Origin: Lentimicrobiaceae bacterium
GTDB taxonomy: Bacteria; Bacteroidota; Bacteroidia; Bacteroidales; F082
Length of the DNA stretch: 64,000 nt
Reading direction: 5' to 3'
Assembly: GCA_015061315.1 (NCBI GenBank)
Contig: SUWV01000011.1
Location: 1 to 64,000, forward strand
Each line of letters opens with the position of its first letter. Position 1 is the first letter of the stretch. Below the pieces are notes generated by a model that saw nothing but the letters and a program-made list of their open reading frames with translations, ran no database searches and was not told the DNA's origin. Positions 50,098 to 57,995 of the stretch are shown here, piece after piece. A program made the position numbers and the translations under genes.

Positions 50098-50775
50098 TTA
50101 AAAACCATGACCTAAAGTCGTTTGCAATTCTGTAATTATATCATTGTATTTTCTCAAAACTCTGTCATATTGCGTAAAAGCCTCATCTTTTTTACTGTTC
50201 CCATCAGAAATTTCAGAATAAATTTTTACCTTATATGTTAACTCATCATCAGTAGAATATTGTGATCGAATTTCTAACTTCGTCCTAACAGTCTGTCCTG
50301 GAAAATCATCATAAACCCAAGCGGTTTTAATCCAACCAGCATCCTTATCCATAGTTTCAATATTTTCAAAATGGTTGATTGCAATATTCATTAAACGTTT
50401 CCAAACATCCATTTCTGTCAAACCGCTTTTTGCCTTTACAACAAAGAATTTATTTGCAATATCAACACCATCTTCTCCTCCGACAGAGTTTGCCATTGCT
50501 TCATCTCTTAATAATGTATATGTCAGCGTTTTATTAGGATTAGTTCTAAAAACCTTTACTTTTTTTGTTATGTATCCTGGTGCTTCAAATTTAAAAACCG
50601 CAAAATCATCAGTTCTCCTAAATTTAATCTGATATGTTCCATTACCTACTTCATGGCCATTATAGAATATTTTGGCCTCTTCTGGTGTAACATAAATAGT
50701 TTTTGTTTGTGCAGAAATTGTTTCTGATGTAACAAATCCCATAATAAGGATCAATGCAAATAATAGCTTTTTCAT
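50098..50775 (-). CDS. Secreted protein with PEGA-like N-domain
   Basis: 225 residues from the chosen ATG at 50775 (MKKLLFALILIMGFVTSETISAQ, a clean signal peptide); the longer frame from 50817 starts within the promoter. Residues 25-95 (IYVTPEEAKIFYNGHEVGNG then FKFEAPGYITKKVKVFR) resemble PEGA, a small beta domain of surface proteins. The remaining 120 residues (WKRLMNIAINHFENIETMD, RTKLEIRSQYSTDDELTYKVKI) resemble no family I know. It forms a two-gene unit with the LamG-like gene. Confidence 0.65.
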   Translation of the reverse strand: MKKLLFALILIMGFVTSETISAQTKTIYVTPEEAKIFYNGHEVGNGTYQIKFRRTDDFAVFKFEAPGYITKKVKVFRTNPNKTLTYTLLRDEAMANSVGGEDGVDIANKFFVVKAKSGLTEMDVWKRLMNIAINHFENIETMDKDAGWIKTAWVYDDFPGQTVRTKLEIRSQYSTDDELTYKVKIYSEISDGNSKKDEAFTQYDRVLRKYNDIITELQTTLGHGF

Positions 50776-50816
50776 AATAAATAATTTTTTTGTAACATTT
50801 ATTTTAATAATTGTCA

Positions 50817-50860
50817 CAAAATTAGCCTAATTACACTATCAATAAGTAATTTGAGTGTAA
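50817..50860 (-). promoter_or_regulatory. -7 box and inverted repeat before the secreted-protein pair
   Basis: Minus-strand TAATTTTG at 50817-50824. Upstream lies the inverted pair TTACACT (50831-50837) / AGTGTAA (50854-50860), a possible operator overlapping the -33 region. Confidence 0.45.
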
Positions 50861-50928
50861 CTATCAGTAGCAGTAAATTAGAATATTCGTAATAAAAAAT
50901 TGTCTTCTTTTTTAACAGATTAAAGTCA

Positions 50929-50985
50929 CAAGGTTAAAAGGTAAAATAACAACAAAAAAAAAGATAGGTGCTAACGCCTGTGATA
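50929..50985 (-). terminator. U-rich hairpin and terminator after the XRE gene
   Basis: On the minus strand AGGCGTTAGCACCT is followed by nine T, then GTTGTTATTTT. The outer arms TCACAAGG and CCTGTGA (plus strand) can close the whole element. Confidence 0.6.
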
Positions 50986-50994
50986 CGTGGAATG

Positions 50995-51240
50995 TTACCG
51001 TTCTATATGGCTTTTATAAAACTCCGAACAATCCTTAAAGAAATCGTAATCTAAGGCTTTGCATATTTCAAACAGTAAATCCGTGTAAATCCAAGGACGT
51101 CGGAATACTTTATATAAATTTTCCCGAGTGCAATTGATTTGCGTAGATAACCAAGTAATGCTTCTACCCTGTCGCGACAACTCGCTCTTTATCAGCTTGC
51201 CAATATGCAATTCTTCCTGATGCTGCTTTTTATCGTCCAT
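50995..51240 (-). CDS. Small XRE-type DNA-binding protein
   Basis: 81 residues from the ATG at 51240. GKLIKSELSRQGRSITWLSTQINCTRENLYKVFRR is a helix-turn-helix of the Cro/XRE fold, then YTDLLFEICKALDYDFFKDC. Related proteins are common, single-domain regulators in Bacteroidota; I know no assigned target. An in-frame start at 51306 would add 22 basic residues, but that stretch is a terminator hairpin, so I prefer the later start. The gene has an unusually long (about 280 bases), structured leader. Confidence 0.8.
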   Translation of the reverse strand: MDDKKQHQEELHIGKLIKSELSRQGRSITWLSTQINCTRENLYKVFRRPWIYTDLLFEICKALDYDFFKDCSEFYKSHIER

Positions 51241-51278
51241 GAGATTTTGTTTTACGCTCAAACTCTTTTTTCTCTTTA

Positions 51279-51437
51279 GCAATAAAAAAGCGTGAATCGC
51301 TTTCATTGCTTAATCAGACATAGTAGGTTCTGGTAAAACCCTTGCAACTAAATAAGCACGACCAATTCACGCCGTTTGACGTAAACAACTCGACCTCTTA
51401 TTCTCCTTGCATTTTAAATTTACCAGATTTACTATGT
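51279..51437 (-). ncRNA. Structured leader RNA with terminator (candidate attenuator or small RNA)
   Basis: Within the leader, 51430-51437 pairs with 51318-51325 (ACATAGTA/TACTATGT) and 51419-51426 with 51330-51337 (CTGGTAAA/TTTACCAG), giving two 8-bp helices separated by a small internal loop. A terminator follows: AAAGCG (51298-51303) / CGCTTT (51287-51292) then T, with outer arms AGCAAT/ATTGCT. GCGTGAAT (51365-51372) is complementary to ATTCACGC (51290-51297) in that terminator and would disrupt it. A further hairpin AGAGC/GCTCT lies at about 51446-51461. I know no Rfam match. Confidence 0.6.
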
Positions 51438-51529
51438 AGAGAACAAGAGCACTAAGCTCTGTTTTATAATATGTTAATTATCTTTCCTCTTTATATTAAT
51501 TTCTATTTTCATTCGCAGACAAATATAAC

Positions 51530-51537
51530 AAAATAAT
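51530..51537 (-). promoter_or_regulatory. -7 promoter box of the structured leader/XRE gene
   Basis: Minus-strand TATATTTG; start expected near 51523. No clear -33 box. Confidence 0.55.
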
Positions 51538-51576
51538 TATAAATCAGTAGATATAATATAATTTTTTATGATAATT

Positions 51577-51606
51577 AAAAAGAGCTGCCTATTAGACAGC
51601 TCTTTT
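51577..51606. terminator. Terminator of the transketolase genes
   Basis: AAAAGAGCTG (51578-51587) pairs with CAGCTCTTTT (51597-51606), 10 bp, 9-base loop. Confidence 0.92.
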
Positions 51607-51624
51607 GTTTTTATTGAGTCATTA

Positions 51625-52575
51625 TTATTTTCTTGCTACAGCTTTCTTAGCGGCTTCGACGATGTCGTCAGTATCTAAATGATAATGTTTCATGAGTTCG
51701 TCTGGAGTACCGCTTTGTCCGTAAACGTCAAATACTGCAACAGGCTCTATTGGAGTTGGGCAGTTTCTTGAAAGCACTTGTGAAATGCTGTCGAACAAAC
51801 CTCCGTTGAGCTGATGTTCTTCTGCCGTAACAACGCATCCTGTCTTCTTTGCTGATGCCAAGACTGCTTCTACGTCTAAAGGTTTTATTGTGTGGATGTT
51901 GATAAGTTCAGCGTTGATACCCATCTCTTTCAAGATTGGAAGTGCCTGAACTGCTTTCCATACCAAGTGACCGCAAGCGAAGATTGTAACATCAGTTCCT
52001 TCTTGTAACATCTGAGCTTTACCAATTACGAATGGCTCGTCGGCTGGAGTGAAGTTAGCTACTTTTGGACGACCGAAACGAAGATAAACAGGACCTTCGT
52101 GTTCTGCCACTGCCAAGGTAGCTGCCTTTGTCTGGTTGAAGTCACAAGGTACGATGACTGTCATGTTAGGTAACATCTTCATCATGCCGATGTCTTCGAG
52201 AGTCTGGTGAGTAGCGCCGTCTTCGCCGAGAGTGATACCAGCGTGTGAAGCACATATCTTAACGTTCTTATTTGAATAAGAGACGACTTGACGAATCTGG
52301 TCATAGACGCGAGCTGTCGAGAAGTTAGCGAAAGTACCTGTGAATGGAACGTAGCCACCGATGCTGAGACCTGCTGCCATGCCAATCATATTAGCTTCTG
52401 CGATACCTACTTGGAAAAATCTCTCTGGAAATTCTTTTGCGAAAGCGTCCATCTTAAGAGAGCCTATCAAGTCGGCACAGAGACCAACGACTTTAGGGTT
52501 ACGTTTTGCTGCTTCTAAGAGACCTTCACCAAAACCTGATCTTGTATCTTTATAATTTTGTACTGTGAAATCCAT
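51625..52575 (-). CDS. Transketolase, C-terminal subunit
   Basis: 316 residues equivalent to the pyrimidine-binding and C-terminal domains of transketolase, or to the end of DXP synthase-type proteins. VGIAEANMIGMAAGL holds the Glu that activates thiamine diphosphate. AGITLGEDGATHQTLEDIGMM and PVYLRFGRPKV are family blocks. The C-domain ends FDVYGQSGTPDELMKHYHLD. With the N-subunit it moves two-carbon units between sugar phosphates in the pentose phosphate pathway. It starts 18 bases after the N-subunit gene; the split form is frequent in anaerobes. Confidence 0.93.
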   Translation of the reverse strand: MDFTVQNYKDTRSGFGEGLLEAAKRNPKVVGLCADLIGSLKMDAFAKEFPERFFQVGIAEANMIGMAAGLSIGGYVPFTGTFANFSTARVYDQIRQVVSYSNKNVKICASHAGITLGEDGATHQTLEDIGMMKMLPNMTVIVPCDFNQTKAATLAVAEHEGPVYLRFGRPKVANFTPADEPFVIGKAQMLQEGTDVTIFACGHLVWKAVQALPILKEMGINAELINIHTIKPLDVEAVLASAKKTGCVVTAEEHQLNGGLFDSISQVLSRNCPTPIEPVAVFDVYGQSGTPDELMKHYHLDTDDIVEAAKKAVARK

Positions 52576-52593
52576 GATAATGTGTTTTTGAAA

Positions 52594-53436
52594 TTAATAA
52601 TCTCCGAGAGTTTCTTTAAGTTGTGACAATGCGTTAGCGGCTTGTTCATCGTTAGGAGCTACGCCGTGCCATTTATGTGTTCCCATCATAAAGTCAACAC
52701 CCATACCCATCTCTGTGTGAGCGAGAAGAATCTGAGACTGTCCTTTATGAGCGTTCTCACGTATTTTATTAAAGGTGTCAACCAATTCCTGCATGTCGTT
52801 GCCGTTGCATTCCCATACTTTCCATCCGAAAGATTCGTATTTAGCTCTGAGGTCGCCGAGACTTAAAACGTCGTCTGTTGGACCGTCGATTTGTTTCTTG
52901 TTGTAATCGACAATAGCCACGATGTTGTCAACATTCTTTGCTGGAGCATACATAGCTGCTTCCCAGATCTGACCTTCTTCTTGTTCGCCGTCGCCCATCA
53001 AGACATAGACGAGATGATTGTCGTTGGCGAGTTTCTTGGCTTGAGCAACGCCTACTGCTACGGAGAGACCTTGACCTAAAGAACCGCTGGCTACTCTCAC
53101 GCCTGGAAGTCCTTCAGCTGTCGTTGGGTGTCCTTGAAGACGAGTGCCAAGACGACGGAATGTTGCTAACTCAGCCACTGGGAAATATCCGCGATGTGCC
53201 AAGATGCTATAAAACATCGGGCTGATGTGACCGTTTGAAAGGAAGAACATGTCTTCTCCTGCTCCGTCCATTCTAAAATTCTCTGGATCGATTTGCATCT
53301 GATCAAAATAAAGAGCTGTCACGATGTCGGTTGCTCCCAATGAACCACCAGGGTGTCCCGACTGACAAGCATGAACCATTCTGATGATATCGCGTCTTAC
53401 CTGCGATGCTACATCTTTCAACTGATTGATTTCCAT
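52594..53436 (-). CDS. Transketolase, N-terminal subunit
   Basis: 280 residues forming the diphosphate-binding half. MVHACQSGHPGGSLGATDIVTAL carries the substrate-binding His, MGDGEQEEGQIWEAAMYAPAK is the GDG...N thiamine diphosphate motif (with NKKQIDG completing it), and HTEMGMGVDFMMGTHKWHG the His region. Translated with the C-subunit gene from one promoter near 53550. Confidence 0.94.
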   Translation of the reverse strand: MEINQLKDVASQVRRDIIRMVHACQSGHPGGSLGATDIVTALYFDQMQIDPENFRMDGAGEDMFFLSNGHISPMFYSILAHRGYFPVAELATFRRLGTRLQGHPTTAEGLPGVRVASGSLGQGLSVAVGVAQAKKLANDNHLVYVLMGDGEQEEGQIWEAAMYAPAKNVDNIVAIVDYNKKQIDGPTDDVLSLGDLRAKYESFGWKVWECNGNDMQELVDTFNKIRENAHKGQSQILLAHTEMGMGVDFMMGTHKWHGVAPNDEQAANALSQLKETLGDY

Positions 53437-53543
53437 ATATTGCTATTTTTTTTAAAATATTAAGTTCCTAAGTTTCTGAGCTGCTAAGATACTTAGTTAT
53501 GAGACTGTTTTTTTGTCATACGTTCATATCTCAATGCTCTTTG

Positions 53544-53551
53544 CAAATGTA
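53544..53551 (-). promoter_or_regulatory. -7 promoter box of the transketolase genes
   Basis: Minus-strand TACATTTG, 108 bases before the start codon. The leader between contains AAGTTCCTAAG/AAGATACTTAG repeat units. Confidence 0.45.
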
Positions 53552-53583
53552 ATGATTTTTGTGATAGTTTTACTTTTTTTTAA

Positions 53584-53591
53584 TAATTTTG
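53584..53591 (+). promoter_or_regulatory. -7 promoter box of the pseudouridine synthase gene
   Basis: TAATTTTG, 16 bases before the ATG; TTTG at 53558 is 22 bases upstream. Confidence 0.5.
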
Positions 53592-53607
53592 CATAAAAGT
53601 TTTTACG

Positions 53608-54513
53608 ATGGCAAAACATTATAACAATAGGTATAAAAAAAATAATCAAGAGACAATTTTTATCGTCAGAGAAGACTGTGAACTGATGGATTTTCTGATG
53701 AAGGCAATGAATGGAATAAGCCGTACTAAAGTCAAAAAATTATTAACATACGACTCAGTATATGTCAATGACAGAGCTGTCTCACAACATGACTTCCCGT
53801 TGAAGCCTAACATGCGAGTCAGCATCAAGAAGTCGAGTGAAGGTAACAGGTTCAAGAACTTCTGGGTTAAGATTGTCTTTGAAGACGATCATCTCATCGT
53901 TGTGGAAAAGAAACCTGGCATCTTGTCGAGCAGCACAAGTCCTAAGGACGAGAGCGTCAAGTCAATTCTTAATTATTATTTAGATAAGAGCCATCAACAT
54001 GCTAACGCGCATACTGTTCATCGTCTCGACAAGTTCACTTCAGGCTTGATGATTTTCGCTAAGAGCAAGAAGGTAGCGCTTCAGTTTGAAGAAGATTGGA
54101 AAGAAAGAGTGTATGACAGAAGATACGTAGCTTTAGCTCATGGCGAGCTTCCTAAGTCGCAAGGCACTGTTTCTTCATATCTTAAAGACGACAGTCATTA
54201 TGTGACGCATTCTTCCCAAGAAGATAATGGAGGTAAGTTTGCCGTGACGCATTATAAGAAGTTAAAGTCGGGTAATGGATATTCATTAGTTGAGCTGCAG
54301 TTAGAGACAGGACGTAAGAATCAGATCAGAGTGCATCTGCAAGATTTAGGTTGTCCTGTCGTAGGTGACTTGAAATATGGTGATGGCAGCGACCCTATTG
54401 GCAGATTAGGACTTCACGCTTATAAGCTATGCTTCAAGCATCCTGTCACGGGTGAGGATTTGAAATTCACTTCAGATATTCCGAAGGCGTTTAGCGCGCC
54501 ATTGGAAAGCTGA
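53608..54513 (+). CDS. RluA-family RNA pseudouridine synthase
   Basis: 301 residues. An S4 RNA-binding domain comes first (LMKAMNGISRTKVKKLLTYDSVYVNDRAVSQ, about 28-60). The catalytic block is HRLDKFTSGLMIFAK with Asp141, and GRKNQIRVHLQDLGCPVVGD near 240. It isomerises uridine to pseudouridine in rRNA or tRNA; the target (RluC, RluD or other type) cannot be told. Monocistronic, ending at a strong terminator. Confidence 0.94.
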   Translation: MAKHYNNRYKKNNQETIFIVREDCELMDFLMKAMNGISRTKVKKLLTYDSVYVNDRAVSQHDFPLKPNMRVSIKKSSEGNRFKNFWVKIVFEDDHLIVVEKKPGILSSSTSPKDESVKSILNYYLDKSHQHANAHTVHRLDKFTSGLMIFAKSKKVALQFEEDWKERVYDRRYVALAHGELPKSQGTVSSYLKDDSHYVTHSSQEDNGGKFAVTHYKKLKSGNGYSLVELQLETGRKNQIRVHLQDLGCPVVGDLKYGDGSDPIGRLGLHAYKLCFKHPVTGEDLKFTSDIPKAFSAPLES

Positions 54514-54528
54514 TATTTAATAGTTATG

Positions 54529-54550
54529 GGACGCATTAAGCGTCTTTTTT
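54529..54550 (+). terminator. Terminator of the pseudouridine synthase gene
   Basis: GACGC (54530-54534) / GCGTC (54540-54544), loop ATTAA, then a T run. Confidence 0.9.
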
Positions 54551-54607
54551 TTCTTCAGATATAGAACATCAGAAAGATCTCTTTAAATCTATAAACAAGG
54601 ACATTAT

Positions 54608-54690
54608 ATAAAAAGAAAGAGGCATCATTTTTCAACGACGCCTCTCTTCTTTAGCCTTTAGACATTAGCCTTTAGACATTAAACTTTAGA
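54608..54690 (-). terminator. GTCTAAAGGCTAAT repeat and terminator of the GltS-like gene
   Basis: On the minus strand the gene's stop codon lies in the first of three GTCTAAAG(G/T)(C/T)TAAT units. A hairpin follows: AGAGGC (54640-54645) / GCCTCT (54618-54623), extended inward to a GAAA tetraloop, then TTCTTTTT. Confidence 0.88.
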
Positions 54691-56121
54691 CTTTTGTCTC
54701 TTAAAAATCTTCTTCCTGAAAATAAATCCAGCCATTATTATAAACAGCACCGTGACGACTCCCAATGTAATTAATGTTGCTTGGAACGACTGTGGCGCAT
54801 ATCCTAAGATAAGCATGATTGGGAATCCTAAGATGATGGCAGGGAACGTTTGAAGCACCAAATTATTAGCTGCAGGTGTCTCAAACTTAGGGTCTATCTC
54901 GCGGAGAAGTATCATGCCGTTGCTTGCTGTTCCGGTGAGCATGCCGAACATACTGAGGAAGCCTTCATTTTGATATGTTGGATAAAGATGTTTTGAAGCG
55001 GCACGCAGATACCAGAACGTAGCGATAGCTCCTAAAGTACATACAATAATCAGTGGAACGATAAAACCTCTTAAGTTCTTGAAGCTGATGGCTGCTGTTC
55101 CTGCCACTATCATCACGTCGAAGCAGAAGCCGCTGATACGGTTGAGAAGATAATTGTTGGCATATTCGCGGCTCATTAACTTGACCTTTCTGAATTTATT
55201 CATGATCCATTTTACTATCACGCCGAATAATGTTCCGAACAAGAAGTTAAATCCCCATAACATAGGCTTCAAAGTGTTTGTGCCGAAATCGCCGAGATCC
55301 ATCTTCTGTATCGAATTGACGAAAAGATAAACGAAGAAATAAACCAAGAGCACGAGACAAATCTGGATTGAGAACTTGTCGATTGACTCACTGTCTGGAA
55401 TATCGTCTTCACTTTGATAATCGTCTAAGGTATTTGTCTGACGTTCTTCCATCTCTTGCACTGTAATGACGCCTTTCTTCTTCAATATATTAAGATAAAT
55501 AACGCCGATGACGCTACCTACGATAAATCCCATCGCTGCTATAGAAAGACCGAAGTCGGCACCCGCAAAGTCGATGCCCTGAAGCTGAGCTTGTCCTGTA
55601 TAAATAGTGCCGAAGTTGAGAGCCTGTCCTGGTCCTTGACCATAACCCATAGGAAGCAAGAGTCCGCTGGCATAGAAGATATGCTTTCCGAAATAGAACA
55701 AAAGTATTGTCGCAGCTAAACCGACGATGGCTTGTATGAGATAAGTACTTGCTGTGAGAGTTCCGGTTTCAATGACCGTCATGGTTGAGGATTTTGATTC
55801 TATCTTGTTGTTTTTTAATGCGAGAGCTACGAAGCCGAGACCGAGTGCATGATAAGTGATAATCTCCATCGATTGCTTGTTGACCACGTTGTCCATTCCA
55901 GGAATGAGTTTCAGACAAAGTAATAACGCTCCACCGAGTAATGCTGAAGGAATTAAACTTTTTCTTAAAAACGGAACTTTACGTCTTAAAATATTACCTG
56001 CTAACAAACCTATTGCGATAATGCAAAACTGTAATAACCAACGCCACGCTTCAGGTGTTGCAAACGATGTAATAACTTCCTGACTTGCAGAAGCGTTACA
56101 TAATGTCATAAAAATATTCAT
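54679..56121 (-). CDS. Sodium/glutamate symporter family protein (GltS-like)
   Basis: 480 residues with about twelve helices and two inverted halves. LLLPMGYGQGPGQALNFG and SMFGMLTGTASNGMILLREIDP are the paired re-entrant loops with GxG and TGT motifs seen in GltS-type carriers. A middle hydrophilic loop (ERQTNTLDDYQSEDD) separates the halves. Substrate is probably glutamate or a related dicarboxylate, by family only. I use the start at 56121; the frame's earlier Met at 56175 lies in the promoter region. Confidence 0.85.
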   Translation of the reverse strand: MNIFMTLCNASASQEVITSFATPEAWRWLLQFCIIAIGLLAGNILRRKVPFLRKSLIPSALLGGALLLCLKLIPGMDNVVNKQSMEIITYHALGLGFVALALKNNKIESKSSTMTVIETGTLTASTYLIQAIVGLAATILLFYFGKHIFYASGLLLPMGYGQGPGQALNFGTIYTGQAQLQGIDFAGADFGLSIAAMGFIVGSVIGVIYLNILKKKGVITVQEMEERQTNTLDDYQSEDDIPDSESIDKFSIQICLVLLVYFFVYLFVNSIQKMDLGDFGTNTLKPMLWGFNFLFGTLFGVIVKWIMNKFRKVKLMSREYANNYLLNRISGFCFDVMIVAGTAAISFKNLRGFIVPLIIVCTLGAIATFWYLRAASKHLYPTYQNEGFLSMFGMLTGTASNGMILLREIDPKFETPAANNLVLQTFPAIILGFPIMLILGYAPQSFQATLITLGVVTVLFIIMAGFIFRKKIFKRQKSKV

Positions 56122-56143
56122 AATTCTTTGTTTTAATAAAACA

Positions 56144-56151
56144 CAAAAATA
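56144..56151 (-). promoter_or_regulatory. -7 promoter box of the GltS-like gene
   Basis: Minus-strand TATTTTTG, 23 bases before the chosen start codon. Confidence 0.5.
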
Positions 56152-56211
56152 GTAATAATTTTTACTAATCATCATTTTTTATTAAAAAAGTTCAATGAGA
56201 ATATGAAAGTC

Positions 56212-56378
56212 ACCGAGTCTCCAAGTCTCCAAGTCACCAAGTAGAGACGTATCACATTACACCGATGAAAAATTAACACGATGTAATTGGTGCGTCTCTC
56301 CAAGTCTCCAAGTCACCGAGTAGAGGCGTATCACATTACACCGATGAAAAATAAACACGATGTAATTGGTGCATCTCA
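56212..56378. repeat. Two tandem 79-bp units, each a 9-bp repeat plus a hairpin
   Basis: Each unit has AGTCTCCA/AGTCACCAA copies, then a hairpin from GTAGAGACG (56241; variant GTAGAGGCG at 56320) to GTGCGTCTC or GTGCATCTC. The inner arms are ATTACA/TGTAAT and the loop text is CGATGAAAAATTAACACG. The loop resembles that of the element at 2278-2340. No protein-coding gene fits this stretch. Confidence 0.9.
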
Positions 56379-56424
56379 ACCGATACAACGAGTGCTTGTG
56401 GTCTTGTAGTCTAGTGGTCTCAAA

Positions 56425-56520
56425 AAAGGAGCCCATGAGAATTTCTCTGAACCGAAAAAAAACAACAAAAAAGCGATTCATTCTCAAGGGCTGATGAAAA
56501 ACGTTTCTGCATTGGGAGTG
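56425..56520 (-). other. Hairpin with U-rich loop (candidate small RNA or repeat)
   Basis: Minus strand: TTCTGCA / TGCAGAA hairpin with loop CTCCCAA, then AGCCCTTGAGAAT / ATTCTCATGGGCT (one mismatch) enclosing CGCTTTTTTGTTGTTTTTTT. CCTTTTTT follows. A short frame starting MNRFFVVFF runs through the loop but then continues into the repeats, so coding is unlikely. The gap 56121-56628 holds nothing else. Confidence 0.45.
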
Positions 56521-56548
56521 CAGAATGTTACGTCACAATTATTAATAA

Positions 56549-56576
56549 AACCGAGAGCAAAGATACCCTCGGTTTA
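56549..56576 (-). terminator. Terminator of the RND efflux operon
   Basis: AAACCGAG / CTCGGTTT, 8-bp stem. The loop happens to contain a minus-strand TATCTTTG (56558-56565), which could double as a -7 box. Confidence 0.8.
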
Positions 56577-56627
56577 AAATCTCAATATGTTGAAAACAAG
56601 TTTTCGGTAAGTTTCAGCAAGTATGCG

Positions 56628-57995
56628 TCATTCGTTCCAGCCACCTCCTAATGCCTTATATAATTTCACCATAGTGATTTGCTTGTCGCGATAGGCATTG
56701 CTGAGGCTAATCTGTGCGTCGAAGTAATTTCTTTGTGCATCGAGAACGTCCAAATATCCGATGACACCATTAATATATTGCAGCTGTGCTAAGTCCATCG
56801 TCACCTTCGCCGATTGTTGCAGAAGCAGTCGCGCCTCGTAGATTTCCTTTATCTTGTCAAACTCCACCAAGGCATTCATAACGTCATAAAAAGCCGACAT
56901 CACGGTCTTCTCATATCTGTAACATTCTTGTTCATAGACTGCAATTTGTGCTTTATATTTAGCTCTGTTTTTTCCCATATTGAAAACTGGCGACAACAGA
57001 TTAGCTCCGATGAAAAACATAGGCGACGATAATATAGTTGCGAACTCGTCAGTCTCAAACCCTAAGTCGGTGGTGAGAGCAATTCTCGGAAACATATTGG
57101 TGTAAGTGAGACCTACCTTAGCGTTGGCAACGATAAGTTGCTGTTCTGCCATTCTCACATCAGGACGACGTTCTAACAAATCGGAAGGCAAGCCGACAGG
57201 AATAGAATCAGGCAAGGTGACATTTTCTTGTATGTTAATTCGGGCGATATGCTGAGGATAACATCCCGACAATGCCAATATTTCGTTTTCTTTTATTGCT
57301 ATTTTCTTCTCTAAATCAGGGATAAGCGTAGCGGTCTTAGCATATTCGAGCTGTGCCTGCTGATATGATGTCTCGCTCGTGACGCCACCTTCAAAACGAA
57401 TCTTGGCAAGTTTGGCACCTTCCTCACGAGCTTTGAGTGTCTGTTTTACGATAGTCAATTCGTTGTCGAGAGCTATCAACTCGAAATAATTTTCTGCCAC
57501 TTCAGCTACAAGACTCATCATCAAGGCTCTCTGTCCTTCCACCGATGACAGATATTCAGCTATGGCAACATCATTAGCCCATCGCAAGTTACCCCATAAA
57601 TCGAGTTCCCAGGCTATATTAGCTTTAACACCAAATTCAAAATCGTTTTTATAACTGTCGCCACCGTAATTAAGACCTTCATTTTGAGCGTATGCCTTTC
57701 CATCAATCTTAGGAAAGAAATCGGCATAATCAATCTTCTTTCTCACAGCCATCTCTTTGACCTTAGCGACAGCTATTTTCATATCCTTATTATTTTCTAA
57801 GGTATTGTTGATAAGATTTCTAAGATTAGTGTCGGCATAGATTTCCCACCATTCCAACTCAGCCCAGCATGCAGTATCTTGTGCGTAACCGATATAGGTG
57901 TCGGGCATGTCGGTTTCTATCTTGGTATACTTCTCTCCTATCTTACATGAAGAAAAGAAGACGAGCGACAATATGACAAGGAGATATTTTTTCAT
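56628..57995 (-). CDS. RND efflux outer-membrane lipoprotein (OprM/NodT type)
   Basis: 455 residues. Lipobox (FFSSC, Cys17), then repeated TolC-like halves: WWEIYADTNLRNLINNTLENNKDMKIA, ANIAWELDLWGNLRWANDVA, LLERRPDVRMAEQQLIVANAKVGLTYTNMFPRIAL and QLQYINGVIGYLDVLDAQRNYFDAQ. It would form the trimeric exit duct of the pump. Its ATG overlaps the permease stop by one base (TAATG). Last gene of the operon. Confidence 0.95.
   Translation of the reverse strand: MKKYLLVILSLVFFSSCKIGEKYTKIETDMPDTYIGYAQDTACWAELEWWEIYADTNLRNLINNTLENNKDMKIAVAKVKEMAVRKKIDYADFFPKIDGKAYAQNEGLNYGGDSYKNDFEFGVKANIAWELDLWGNLRWANDVAIAEYLSSVEGQRALMMSLVAEVAENYFELIALDNELTIVKQTLKAREEGAKLAKIRFEGGVTSETSYQQAQLEYAKTATLIPDLEKKIAIKENEILALSGCYPQHIARINIQENVTLPDSIPVGLPSDLLERRPDVRMAEQQLIVANAKVGLTYTNMFPRIALTTDLGFETDEFATILSSPMFFIGANLLSPVFNMGKNRAKYKAQIAVYEQECYRYEKTVMSAFYDVMNALVEFDKIKEIYEARLLLQQSAKVTMDLAQLQYINGVIGYLDVLDAQRNYFDAQISLSNAYRDKQITMVKLYKALGGGWNE

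Noticed and set aside
51241-51306. XRE start at 51306
   Set aside because: The added codons are the terminator hairpin and T run. An overlapping use is possible but the HTH domain is complete from 51240.
51438-51523. RNase P RNA, suggested by a GAGGAAAG string on the minus strand
   Set aside because: The conserved continuation of the P4 region and the 3' ACAGAA block are absent, and the transcript is too short.
56212-56378. CRISPR array
   Set aside because: Only two 79-bp copies with no unique spacers and no cas genes.
56257-56487. 76-residue ORF on the minus strand
   Set aside because: It reads through both 79-bp repeats and hairpins, shows no domain, and shifts composition at the repeat border.
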